Of a DNA stretch of 56,523 nucleotides, positions 28,749-35,834 are shown one piece after another (the first letter of the stretch is position 1; each line of letters opens with the position of its first letter). Both the position numbers and the translations under genes were made by a program. Source of the DNA: Pseudomonadota bacterium (GTDB lineage: Bacteria; Pseudomonadota; Gammaproteobacteria; Acidiferrobacterales; Acidiferrobacteraceae). The notes under the pieces are model-generated. The model saw only the letters and a list, made by a program, of their open reading frames with translations. It did no database searches and was not told the origin of the DNA. The stretch covers positions 1 to 56,523 of the forward strand of contig JAJYPD010000012.1 of the NCBI GenBank assembly GCA_021795715.1, written 5' to 3'.

Positions 28749-29128
28749 TCAATCTGCTGCGCGGGCTGGTCGATCTCCTTGCCGACGAAGCGGGGCGCAA
28801 CCCGGATTTCGCCGCGCGCCTGGACGATGTGCTGGCCAGTCTGCCGGCAGGGTCAGCCAAGCTCCCCAAACAACGCGCCACGCCGCCCGCCGAACTGCCG
28901 GACATTCATGCCGAATGGAACCAGCGCAGCGAAACCGACTTCCGCCTGTGGCTGCGCGACCAGCCGATGCCGGTGCTACGCGCCCTGGTTCGAACCCACG
29001 ACTTCGACCCCACCCGTCGCACGACCAAATGGAAGGAAGCTGAAAAACTCGCCGACTTCATCGCTGACGGCCTGAAGGCCCGCCGGGCGCGCGGCTCGTC
29101 ATTCCTCGGGCGGGGGACAACCTCATGA
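28727..29128 (+). CDS. Small partner protein of the HTH-ParA ATPase, family not recognised
   Basis: This 133-residue protein overlaps the ParA-like gene by 22 nt and so is probably translationally coupled. Residues 1-40 are an amphipathic helical region (INLLRGLVDLLADEAG), then a Pro-rich linker, then a domain with WNQRSETDFRLWLRDQPMPV, VRTHDFDP and KWKEAEKLADFIADGLKAR, ending with basic residues. No HTH or catalytic motif is evident. By position it could act like a ParB or adaptor for the ATPase. I do not recognise the family. Confidence 0.7.
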   Translation: MRNEKALINLLRGLVDLLADEAGRNPDFAARLDDVLASLPAGSAKLPKQRATPPAELPDIHAEWNQRSETDFRLWLRDQPMPVLRALVRTHDFDPTRRTTKWKEAEKLADFIADGLKARRARGSSFLGRGTTS

Positions 29129-29305
29129 ATCTCAGCTCCATGAGTCCGTGTAACCACTGTCAGACCCAGGAAGAGTGACCTGCTGACCGACCTTGGAATG
29201 GCGGCTGGCTTCCCTGGTGGATACCCCTGATTCAACGTCCTGACACGGCCAAGCAATCGAATCCGCACCCTCAAGGCCAATGCGTTGCTATCTGGTTCTG
29301 AAAGC

Positions 29306-29327
29306 GGACGCCGGTTCGGTTCCGAAT
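29306..29327 (+). other. Degenerate tmRNA-T-arm-like core (plus strand)
   Basis: The first 18 nt, GGACGCCGGTTCGGTTCC, differ from the ssrA T-arm segment at 27261 at only two positions, but the sequence lacks the rest of the RNA. It faces an opposite-strand copy at 29404-29333. It is probably a relic of an attachment site from integration at ssrA. Confidence 0.55.
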
Positions 29328-29332
29328 CAGAT

Positions 29333-29404
29333 AAGAAAAAACCCCAACCGAGAACGGTTGAGGTTTCATTATTGGTGGTGCATTTGGGAACCGAACCTGC
29401 GTCC
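29333..29404 (-). other. Diverged copy of the ssrA 3' end plus terminator (att relic)
   Basis: Read on the minus strand, 72 nt align without gaps to 27261-27332, the tmRNA T-arm, CCA end and terminator, with about 55 of 72 identical by eye. The CACCACCA end and the hairpin loop region are kept. The terminator stem has changed on both sides (GG..CC to CC..GG) and still pairs over 11 bp before TTTTTTC, so it could still terminate minus-strand transcripts. The T-stem no longer pairs, so no functional RNA end is expected. Confidence 0.7.
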
Positions 29405-29615
29405 GTCATCTGAAGAGGAGTCCGTCCGCAGGTCTACAGTCCCGATTTTGGATCATTTGGCCGTTTTTGTGGACAATCGCCAGATTGGATGGACAGCCCG
29501 GCACGCGCTGTTCGATGCGGGCAACGGGTTGCCAGTCACCCCCCGAGCTCCCAGGCAGGATGGCAGCAATCCAGGTAATGCGCCTACATTGACGAGGCAA
29601 GGCGATTGCATTACT
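29374..29615 (+). repeat. Left copy of a ~240-bp inverted repeat
   Basis: This segment matches the reverse complement of 38401-38640 over its full length, roughly 85-90 % by eye. It starts in the att relic (GGTGGTGCAT) and ends inside the -10 region of the prlF promoter. Both copies can encode the peptide GWTARHALFD followed by GNGLPVTP, which I do not recognise. The remaining 29129-29305 holds no gene I can identify. Confidence 0.85.
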
Positions 29616-29617
29616 AT
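29589..29617 (+). promoter_or_regulatory. Predicted promoter of prlF-yhaV
   Basis: TTGACG (29589-29594), a 17-nt spacer and TACTAT (29612-29617) lie 38 nt before prlF. The promoter sits within the end of the inverted repeat, and a related TTGACT/TACT pair occurs in the right copy without the genes. Confidence 0.6.
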
Positions 29618-29654
29618 GCAGGCATCCCCCCTTTTTCTTTGACCGGAGAGCGCC

Positions 29655-29984
29655 ATGCCTGTCACCCTCGAAGTCGAATCCACGCTGACCGACCGCTACC
29701 AGACGACGGTGCCGGAAACCGTGCGCCGTGCTCTCCGGCTGGGTAAGCGCGACAAGATCCACTACACGATCCGCCCCAGCGGCGAGGTCGTGCTGACGCG
29801 TGCCGAGGCCTCCGAAGGCGACGATCCGGTGCTCGGCCAATTCTTGGGCTTCCTGGCTCGCGATATCGCCAGCCATCCAGAGCGCCTGCAGGCTGTGGAT
29901 GCTGTCCTTGTCCACCGGCTCCGGTCGCTGGTCGGCGGTATTGACGTCGATCTCGATGCTGCCCTGTCGGCAGACGATGAATGA
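29655..29984 (+). CDS. prlF: Type II antitoxin PrlF
   Basis: This is an AbrB/SpoVT-type DNA-binding antitoxin that neutralises YhaV and autoregulates the operon. The 109 residues show the swapped-hairpin N-terminus LEVESTLTDRYQTTVPETVR and ALRLGKRDKIHYTIRPSGEV, followed by a C-terminal toxin-binding helix region (FLGFLARDIASHPERLQ). The ribosome-binding site is GGAGAG, and the stop overlaps the yhaV start (ATGA). The promoter lies in the inverted repeat upstream. Confidence 0.92.
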   Translation: MPVTLEVESTLTDRYQTTVPETVRRALRLGKRDKIHYTIRPSGEVVLTRAEASEGDDPVLGQFLGFLARDIASHPERLQAVDAVLVHRLRSLVGGIDVDLDAALSADDE

Positions 29985-30490
29985 GCACGAGCAAGCCCGC
30001 TCCCCTGGTCATTCACGGCTGGACGGTTTTTGCTCACCCGCTGTTTCTGGCTCAGATTGAAGCTTTGGCCCTGCAGGTCGAGGCCCTCAAGCAAAAAGAA
30101 GACCCGGTCGGGTACGAGAAGAAGAACGCCGGCAAGCGACTGGCCGCGATTACCAAACTCGCGTTCGATGTCATTCCGCAAGAACCAACGCGGCCCGAAT
30201 ACCGGCAAGGCAACACCCTCGGTGACGAGCACAAGCACTGGTTCCGGGCCAAGTTCTTCCAGCAGTACCGGCTGTTCTTCCGTTACCACACACCCAGCAA
30301 GGTAATCGTGTTCGCGTGGGTCAACGACGAGAACACCAAGCGCGCTTACGAAAGCAGCGATGACGCATATCGCGTGTTCCGCAAGATGCTTGAAAGCGGC
30401 CATCCACCCGACGATTGGAATCAGTTGTTGGCCGAAGCGCGTGCCGAGGGGCAACGGCTGCAGCGATTCGCTGCGGGCATTGCGCCGTAA
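29981..30490 (+). CDS. yhaV: Type II toxin YhaV (RelE-superfamily ribonuclease)
   Basis: YhaV is a ribosome-associated or free endoribonuclease held by PrlF. The 169-residue protein has the family landmarks GWTVFAHPLFLAQIEAL, PTRPEYRQGNTLG, HWFRAKFFQQYRLFFRYH, and VFAWVNDENTKRAYESSDDA. Length is normal, and nothing suggests inactivation. It is coupled to prlF by an ATGA overlap and is probably a maintenance module of the island. Confidence 0.92.
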   Translation: MSTSKPAPLVIHGWTVFAHPLFLAQIEALALQVEALKQKEDPVGYEKKNAGKRLAAITKLAFDVIPQEPTRPEYRQGNTLGDEHKHWFRAKFFQQYRLFFRYHTPSKVIVFAWVNDENTKRAYESSDDAYRVFRKMLESGHPPDDWNQLLAEARAEGQRLQRFAAGIAP

Positions 30491-30547
30491 GGCTTGGCTT
30501 CTCCGGCGAACAGAGTTGTCATGGGGGCATTTGCGACGGAGAAGAAG

Positions 30548-30817
30548 ATGCATTACCCCGTGATGACCGAAAGGCACCTCGCTGAGCGCTGGCAGGTCAG
30601 CCTCAAGACGCTGCGACGCTGGCGGCTCGATAACGAGGGGCCCGTCTGGCGGAGGAAACGCTGTCGTTGCGTTCCGTCGGTAGTTATCGATCCCTACCGA
30701 CACATTGCAACACGGAGGGGATGCACTTGGATGACTGAGGGCAGAGATCGCTTGTCACGACACCGTCCGGATAGTTACAATAAGGGCATCCAAGACCGGT
30801 CCGGAGGGGCACCATGA
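30548..30817 (+). pseudogene. Truncated helix-turn-helix protein
   Basis: The first 35 residues (MHYPVMTERHLAERWQVSL, then KTLRRWRLDNEGPVW) are a typical excisionase-like HTH found in short island proteins. After GPVW the sequence no longer resembles the family, which normally continues with a wing and linker. The frame runs on to overlap the next antitoxin start (ATGA), probably by chance. It is probably a 5' remnant of a HTH gene. Confidence 0.5.
30752..30781 (+). promoter_or_regulatory. Predicted promoter of the tacA-tacT-like pair
   Basis: TTGTCA (30752-30757), an 18-nt spacer and TACAAT (30776-30781) lie 32 nt before the DUF1778 antitoxin start. This is a good sigma70 match. Confidence 0.6.
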
Positions 30818-31092
30818 GCACCCGGAATATTTCCAAGACCGAACGCATTGACGTTCGTGCAAGCACGCCGGTCAAGCAACTGCTGCAGGAGGCCGCGCGC
30901 GCCTGCCACAAGAACGTGAGCGAGTTCCTGCTCGACGCAGGCGTGACGGCGGCCGCGCAGACGCTGGCGGATCGTCGCCAGTTCGTGCTCGACGAGGCGC
31001 AGTGGCAGGCGTTCCAGGAAGCGCTGGATCGTCCGGTGCAAGGCAAGCCGCGCCTGAAGAAGTTGCTGCGTGAACCCGGGGTGCTGGGTTGA
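30814..31092 (+). CDS. DUF1778 (TacA-like) antitoxin
   Basis: The protein is a 92-residue ribbon-helix-helix antitoxin. Its N-terminal strand SKTERIDVRAS and helices LLQEAARACHKNVSEFLLDAG match DUF1778, and the C-terminal part, with ALDRPVQGKPRLKKLL, wraps the toxin. It pairs with the GNAT toxin next to it through a TTGA stop/start overlap. It is expected to repress its own promoter. The ribosome-binding site is GGAGGGG. Confidence 0.9.
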   Translation: MSTRNISKTERIDVRASTPVKQLLQEAARACHKNVSEFLLDAGVTAAAQTLADRRQFVLDEAQWQAFQEALDRPVQGKPRLKKLLREPGVLG

Positions 31093-31592
31093 GTGGTGGT
31101 TACTCGCCCGTTCGCAAGCTGCTTGCTACGGATCAGGTCGATGCTTTCGATTGCGACCAGGCCGCGCTGAACCAGTTCCTGCAGCGCTACGCGCTCGTCA
31201 ATCAGAAGGCTAATAGCGCGCAGACTTACGTCTGCTGCCAGGGTGACGTAGTGGTCGGCTTCTACAGCATCGCCGTCGGCAGTGTCGATCTGGACGCCGC
31301 GCCGTCAAGAGTGATGAAGGGGCTGGCGCGTCACCCGGTACCGGTCATGATCCTGGCCCGGCTCGCGGTGGACAAGGAGCATCAGCGCAAAGGACTGGGC
31401 CAGGCCTTGCTCAAGGATGTGCTGCTGCGCACCGCACGGGCCGCCGACATCGCCGGCATCCGCCGCCTGCTGGTGCATGCCAAGGATGATGCGGCGCGAC
31501 AGTGGTACGAGTGGTGGGAATTCGAACCCAGCCCGACTGATCCGTACCATCTGTTCCTGATGCTCAAGGATCTCAAGGGCATGTTGAACTGA
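31089..31592 (+). CDS. GNAT-family toxin (TacT-like tRNA acetyltransferase)
   Basis: TacT-type toxins acetylate aminoacyl-tRNA and stop translation. The 167-residue protein has FDCDQAALNQFLQRYA, YVCCQGDVVVGFYSIAVG, and the acetyl-CoA loop LAVDKEHQRKGLGQALL, then LLVHAKDDAARQWYEWWEFEPSPTDP, the usual catalytic Tyr-rich end. The start is TTG 31089, overlapping the antitoxin stop. It appears intact. Confidence 0.9.
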   Translation: MSGGYSPVRKLLATDQVDAFDCDQAALNQFLQRYALVNQKANSAQTYVCCQGDVVVGFYSIAVGSVDLDAAPSRVMKGLARHPVPVMILARLAVDKEHQRKGLGQALLKDVLLRTARAADIAGIRRLLVHAKDDAARQWYEWWEFEPSPTDPYHLFLMLKDLKGMLN

Positions 31593-31665
31593 GGCGACGC
31601 CTTCACCTCAGAGCCCGACTCTCTCCCGCTGCTCCTCCCACAGCGCCGGCGGATCAACAGCCAGA

Positions 31666-32038
31666 TCAAACAGCGTGATGGTGTGGCAAGGCGTTGTCCA
31701 GGATGGCGGCCACGATGTCCGGCGCCAGCGTGGTCAGGTTGACCATCCGGCTGACGTAGCTGTTGTCGATTCCCTCTCTGGCGGCGATTTCCCTGAGCGA
31801 CTTGGCTTCGCCGGATTCCAGCATGGCTAGCCAGCGATGGCCTCTGGCCAGCGCCAGTTGCAGCGCCGTGGTCATGGTGTCCCAAGGTCTGGGTTTGATG
31901 GTTTCCCCGTTGGGTAGCGTAACCAGTTTGCGCCCGCTGCGCCGCTTGGTCTGGATCGGCACCGACAACGTCAATCGGCCATCGCTGGCCTCGATGATGT
32001 CAGGTGTGCCCCGTCTTCTGGATACGGATCTCGCTCAT
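31666..32038 (-). pseudogene. Recombinase-associated HTH protein, frameshifted near its start
   Basis: The original ATG at 32038 overlaps the recombinase stop (ATGA) and reads MSEIRIQKTG, then hits a stop. A one-base insertion, compared with the copy at 36211 (ACGGGGCACACC against ACGGACACACC), breaks the frame. The rest stays open from 31974 and shows LARGHRWLAMLESGEAKSL, REIAAREGIDNSYVSRMVN and LAPDIVAAIL. This is the ParB/KorB-like HTH protein that usually accompanies these recombinases. A downstream TTG start could still give a shortened product. Confidence 0.75.
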
Positions 32039-32904
32039 GCCAATACCCCTTCGGTCCGGGGAACGTCCGCCGGTTGCAGTTCAAGCACCAGACGCTCGAT
32101 GCCGTTGGCGCGCAGCCGCACCTCGAGGTCGTTGGGCGACACGATCACTTTCTCCACCAAAAGCCTGACGATCTTGGATTGCTCGGCTGGGGAAAGCTGC
32201 TCCCAAATCATATCGAGCCTGCAAATAGCCACGGTGATTTTGCCTTCGTCCAGGGCGGGATCGAGTTTTATCGCCTGCGGCAACATCTCACGCAAGAGTT
32301 CAGGGGCGCGCAGGACCGTCCGCAGTTGATCCAGCACCGCCAATTCGAGTTCTGCGGCTGGCAGACGCGGCAAGCCTGACGCACCGGCGTGCTCCTTGGC
32401 ATCCAGTTGCGGCACATAGTATTGATACCGTCGGCCATTCTTTTTCGTGGTGTGCCAGGGTGACAAGGCACGGTCGTCGTTTCCGAATACGATGCCCTTG
32501 AGCAGATATGGCACGGTCGCCCGCGTCGCATTGCCACGCACCCTGCCATTGGTGGCCAGGATTGTGTGGGCGTTCTCACACAGTTCGCGGTCGATGATGG
32601 GTATATGCTCGGCTGGGTACCCTTGCTCTTTATGTCGCAACTCCCCAAGGTAGGTTCGATTGCCGAGCATCTTGTAGATTAGGCTCTTGTCGATCGGCCT
32701 ACCTTCCCCGCCCTTGCCGTCCCGCGTGGTCCATGCCTTTGAGGTCACCCCGTCAAGGCGCAATTCCTTCACCAGCAAGGTCGAAGAACCGAGTTCGACG
32801 AAGCGTTGGAAGATGTGACGAACAATTTTGGCCTCGCGTTCGTTGGGCACCAGCCGCCGGTTTTCGACGTCGTAGCCGATTGGCGGCACGCCGCCCATCC
32901 ACAT
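32035..32904 (-). pseudogene. Serine recombinase, C-terminal two-thirds only
   Basis: The frame begins at MWMGGVPPIGYDVENRRLV, the start of the Recombinase domain, then SLIYKMLGNRTYLGELRHK, ELCENAHTILATNGR and KGIVFGNDDRALSPWHT, a long helical region, and the C-terminal IERLVLELQPADVP. The N-terminal resolvase domain with the catalytic serine (about 150 residues) is absent. Upstream codons do not match the family, so the break is just before the MWMGG motif. It cannot catalyse strand exchange. It is the longest of three related scraps in the island (others at 36212-36520 and 38690-39150). Confidence 0.9.
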
Positions 32905-33031
32905 GCGTTGCAGAGATGCCGGCGAAAGTCCCGCACGAGCGGATAGATCCAGATGCCTTTGACAGGCTTTGCATGACGATACAGGACGCCGAGCTTACCG
33001 CGCCCTTGAGTATCCCCAATGAGGGGTTAGT

Positions 33032-33259
33032 TCAGACGCGCCCTAGCGCATACTCTGTTGCCCTCGTGCCGCGCCTCTTGGTCGAGGTCGCCGGACACGA
33101 TGCCTCGTAGGCCTCGATGTCGATCTGGCGGTAGAGGACTCGGCCGCAGAGCTTGAGGAACTCGGGCGCGATCCCCTCGCTGCGCAAGCGGTCCAACGTG
33201 GTCTCGCTGATGCCCCAGCGGGTGGCCAATTGCTTCTGGTTGATATGAATGACTTCCAT
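33032..33259 (-). CDS. AlpA/excisionase-like HTH DNA-binding protein
   Basis: This is a 75-residue protein with INQKQLATRWGISETTLDRL, then a wing (GIAPEFLKLCGRVLYRQIDIEAYEA), typical of AlpA- or excisionase-type regulators in integrated elements. ATG 33259 follows AGGAG by 6 nt. It is divergent from the Fic gene. It may once have controlled excision of the recombinase element, but the target is unknown. Confidence 0.7.
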   Translation of the reverse strand: MEVIHINQKQLATRWGISETTLDRLRSEGIAPEFLKLCGRVLYRQIDIEAYEASCPATSTKRRGTRATEYALGRV

Positions 33260-33366
33260 CTTAGTCTCCTTCCGAACGAGTTGACAGGAGTCATGAAGGC
33301 GCTGTTCCGTCCGCGAGCCAAGCGATCCCGCCGCGCTGAAGGATATCTCCCGGAGGCCGGCGCGAA

Positions 33367-33439
33367 TCGCGCCATCCATACTGGCGCAATGTTGTGTTTT
33401 GCGCCATAATTGCGCCACAGAGTCTTATGAATTGCGCCA
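33367..33439 (+). promoter_or_regulatory. Array of TTGCGCCA operator-like sites before the Fic gene
   Basis: TTGCGCCA occurs at 33399-33406, 33410-33417 and 33432-33439, a TCGCGCCA variant lies at 33367-33374 and the inverted TGGCGCAA at 33382-33389. The start-to-start distances of 11 and 22 bp put the three perfect sites on one face of the helix. The last ends 9 bp before the Fic start codon, and CATAAT at 33405-33410 could be a -10 box. Confidence 0.65.
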
Positions 33440-33448
33440 CGGAACCCT

Positions 33449-34807
33449 ATGCTCTCTCCGAAAGATCTACTCAAGAGCATCCAAGCCAGCCCTGGGGGGT
33501 TATCGGTCGCCGCCATCCTGGCTCGGCATTCGGGGCTTGCCCGTCGGACGGCCCAGCGTTGGCTCAATGAGTTGGTGGCGGAAGGCCAGATCAGGGCCTT
33601 GGGCGCAGGGCGGGCACGTCGCTACATCGCTGCGCCCATCACCTTGGCGCCCACGGCCACTGGTGAAGATGCCTTTCCCCGGTACATCCCGCTTTCGGCC
33701 GACAGCCGGGACGTTCTCGCCTATATCGACCAGCCGCTCACGGCGCGCAAGCCGGTGGGCTACCAGCGCGATTTTCTGGATGCCTACCAGCCCAACCGCA
33801 CCTGGTATCTGCCGGAACCGCTGCGGCGCCAGTTGCGCAAGATGGGCGATACCGGCCAACTGATGCGGCCAGCGGGAACCTACAGCCGCGCCGTCCTGAA
33901 CCGCCTACTGATCGACCTGTCCTGGGCGTCCAGCCACCTGGAAGGCAACACCTACACCCGGCTCGACACCCGGGAGCTGATCGAGCACGGCCGTGCCGCG
34001 CGGGGCAAGGCCGCCATCGAAACGCAGATGATCCTGAATCACAAGGCGGCCATCGAGCTCCTGGTCGACAACGCCGACACGGTCGGCTTCAACCGTTTCA
34101 CGCTGCTCAACCTGCACAGCGCGCTCTCGGAAAACCTCCTGCCCAACCCCGCCGACGAGGGCCGCCTGCGGCAGCATGGCGTGGAGATCGGCAAGAGCGT
34201 CTATCGCCCACTCGCCGTGCCAGCCCAGGTCGAAGAAATGCTCGACCTCCTTCTGGATAAGGCGAGCCGCATCGAGGACTTGTTCGAGCAATCCTTCTTC
34301 GTGATGGTCCAGTTGCCCTATCTGCAGCCCTTTGCCGATGTCAACAAACGGACCTCGCGGCTTGCGGCGAACCTGCCGCTGATCCGCGCCAATCTGTGTC
34401 CGCTGACCTTTCTCGACGTGCCGGAACAGGCGTACAGCCGCGCCGTGCTCGGGGTCTACGAGCTGACCAGGATCGAGCTGTTGCGCGACCTGTATGTCTG
34501 GGCCTACGAGCGCTCGACCCAGGAGTACCTTGCCATTAAGCAGGATCTTGCCGAGCCCGACCCACTGCGGCTGGCTTGGCGCGAGGTGATCAAGCAGTCC
34601 GTGCGCGAAGTCGTCCGCCAGCCCGAGCGGGCGCCGCTGGACGTCATCGCTGAATGTCTGTCGCAGCATGAGCTCGGCGCCGACAGGGACAACGTCAAGG
34701 CTCTGGTGATTGAGGAGCTCCGACGGCTGCATGAGGGTGTGCTGGCGCGCTACGGGCTGCGTCCGTCCGAGCTCAGCGAATGGCAGTCACGCCAGCGGTC
34801 GGCGTGA
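33449..34807 (+). CDS. Fic family protein with N-terminal winged helix
   Basis: Fic proteins transfer AMP or related groups to target proteins. Residues 1-60 form a winged helix (LSVAAILARHSGLARRTAQRW). An inhibitory motif SSHLEGN lies at 161-167, and the Fic loop LQPFADVNKRTSR is at 292-304. The usual catalytic His of HPFxxGNGR is Gln here, and the loop resembles the NKRT form of Doc kinases; this QPF-D-NKRT form is, as I recall it, a recurring subfamily. The 452 residues are complete. The HTH and the repeated operator upstream suggest autoregulation. Confidence 0.85.
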   Translation: MLSPKDLLKSIQASPGGLSVAAILARHSGLARRTAQRWLNELVAEGQIRALGAGRARRYIAAPITLAPTATGEDAFPRYIPLSADSRDVLAYIDQPLTARKPVGYQRDFLDAYQPNRTWYLPEPLRRQLRKMGDTGQLMRPAGTYSRAVLNRLLIDLSWASSHLEGNTYTRLDTRELIEHGRAARGKAAIETQMILNHKAAIELLVDNADTVGFNRFTLLNLHSALSENLLPNPADEGRLRQHGVEIGKSVYRPLAVPAQVEEMLDLLLDKASRIEDLFEQSFFVMVQLPYLQPFADVNKRTSRLAANLPLIRANLCPLTFLDVPEQAYSRAVLGVYELTRIELLRDLYVWAYERSTQEYLAIKQDLAEPDPLRLAWREVIKQSVREVVRQPERAPLDVIAECLSQHELGADRDNVKALVIEELRRLHEGVLARYGLRPSELSEWQSRQRSA

Positions 34808-35371
34808 CGCCATTCCCCCGAGAAGCCCCGGATGGTGGGGCAGATACAGTGGATCAGAAGGGCGCGGGTTCGACTCCCAAAGACGGATTTGAACCGGACG
34901 GGTGAGGCATGCGAGTTTTCATGCCCATCTCGGCGACTGATTCCAGGGAAAAACCGCTTGAACGTCCACCGCGAGCAGGCCACCGGTTGGCGCTACCCCA
35001 CTTGAACCCGCAGGGGTTCGCATTGCACCGCAGCGCTTCGATTACATAGTTTCCACAGTGGTTTGACACAGGCTGCCGCCCCACCACCATCACATCGCTA
35101 TAAGCCGCGGATTTTTAGCGGATTTTTTCTTCCCGGTCAATTTAGTCCCACAATCTGTCTCACAAATCGGTGGGGTTATAAGGGACCTAATCCGCCGTAC
35201 CCGTCACGGCTGCGCAGCGCGATTTCCCGAAGCAGGGCGCGCGTGATCGTGCCCCTCCGACTTTCCTGGATAGCCGCCGACCCTTGGCAAAAGCGTGGCC
35301 TATCGGCACGCAAACCTTGCTCCCTATCTCTGCCGGGCTATTCAGGACGGGCACGACAACAAGGGAGGAGT
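34808..35371. other. Gene-less stretch with an isolated T-arm-like core
   Basis: No credible gene was seen. At 34860-34878 lies GGGCGCGGGTTCGACTCCC, 17 of 19 identical to the ssrA T-arm segment at 27261, but no tRNA body surrounds it. Around 35107-35131 a short CCGC/GCGG stem runs into ATTTTTTCTT. The stretch may be leftover attachment-site flank. Confidence 0.45.
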
Positions 35372-35647
35372 TTATGCGATCTCGCAAATGGTGGGGTTGG
35401 CGGCGTCCGCAGTGCTGGCTAAAAGCTTGTCGACTTGAATCTGCGAGGGAACGCGCAGGCCATTTTCCGATGTGGGTGCAACGTCCAAACGGAACAAGGG
35501 CGCATCACGCAATGCACTCGTGAGAAGGCAGAGCGTGACCGTCGGATGTTCGGAAAAATCATCAGATTGCACCACGAGGGCCGGAGGGGGTTTCCCAAAA
35601 TCGCCGGGGGCCGCCACGGTGACGATGTCCCCGCGCCTCAATCCCAT
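35372..35647 (-). pseudogene. MazF-like toxin with replaced C-terminus
   Basis: The 91-residue frame starts MGLRRGDIVTVAAPGDFGKPPPALV, the MazF/CcdB-like N-terminus split here over its conserved strands, and continues with TVTLCLLTSALRDAPLFR and GLRVPSQIQVDKL. After KLLAS it departs from the family and stops early; normal members continue about 20 residues to a GRLD motif. The break is at about 35410, next to sequence of unknown origin. It is probably inactive or weakened. It overlaps the antitoxin by 86 nt. Confidence 0.7.
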
Positions 35648-35834
35648 GCCGCCATACGCGCTCGATAAACTCCGCGTCCTCGCGTTCCTGTGGGTCGTTT
35701 TGCAGCGCCTCGCTTTGGCGGCGGGCCTCATGACGGAGGATCGCCAACAGCCTCTCGTAATCGCCTAAGGGCGACACCACGGCCACCCGCTGGCCCGTTT
35801 CGTCGGTGATAAATTGCAGATTATGTCCCTTCAT
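35562..35834 (-). CDS. Phd/YefM-type antitoxin
   Basis: The 90-residue frame starts MKGHNLQFITDETGQRVAVV, then SPLGDYERLLAILRHEARRQ, a standard Phd/YefM beginning. The C-terminal part (about residue 62 onward) overlaps the toxin gene in another frame and looks unlike the family, so a frameshift or read-through at the end is possible. The ATG overlaps the stop of the chimeric integrase frame (TAATG). The partner is the MazF-like gene. Confidence 0.65.
   Translation of the reverse strand: MKGHNLQFITDETGQRVAVVSPLGDYERLLAILRHEARRQSEALQNDPQEREDAEFIERVWRHGIEARGHRHRGGPRRFWETPSGPRGAI

Noticed and set aside
34860-34878. A possible tRNA gene judged from GCGGGTTCGACTCCC
   Set aside because: No acceptor, D or anticodon arm could be built around it; kept only as a T-arm-like core.
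35284-35523. A small plus-strand frame at the toxin breakpoint
   Set aside because: It overlaps the MazF-like gene on the other strand, and no family is recognised; one reading (ending KSLST) looks slightly protein-like but is too short to support.
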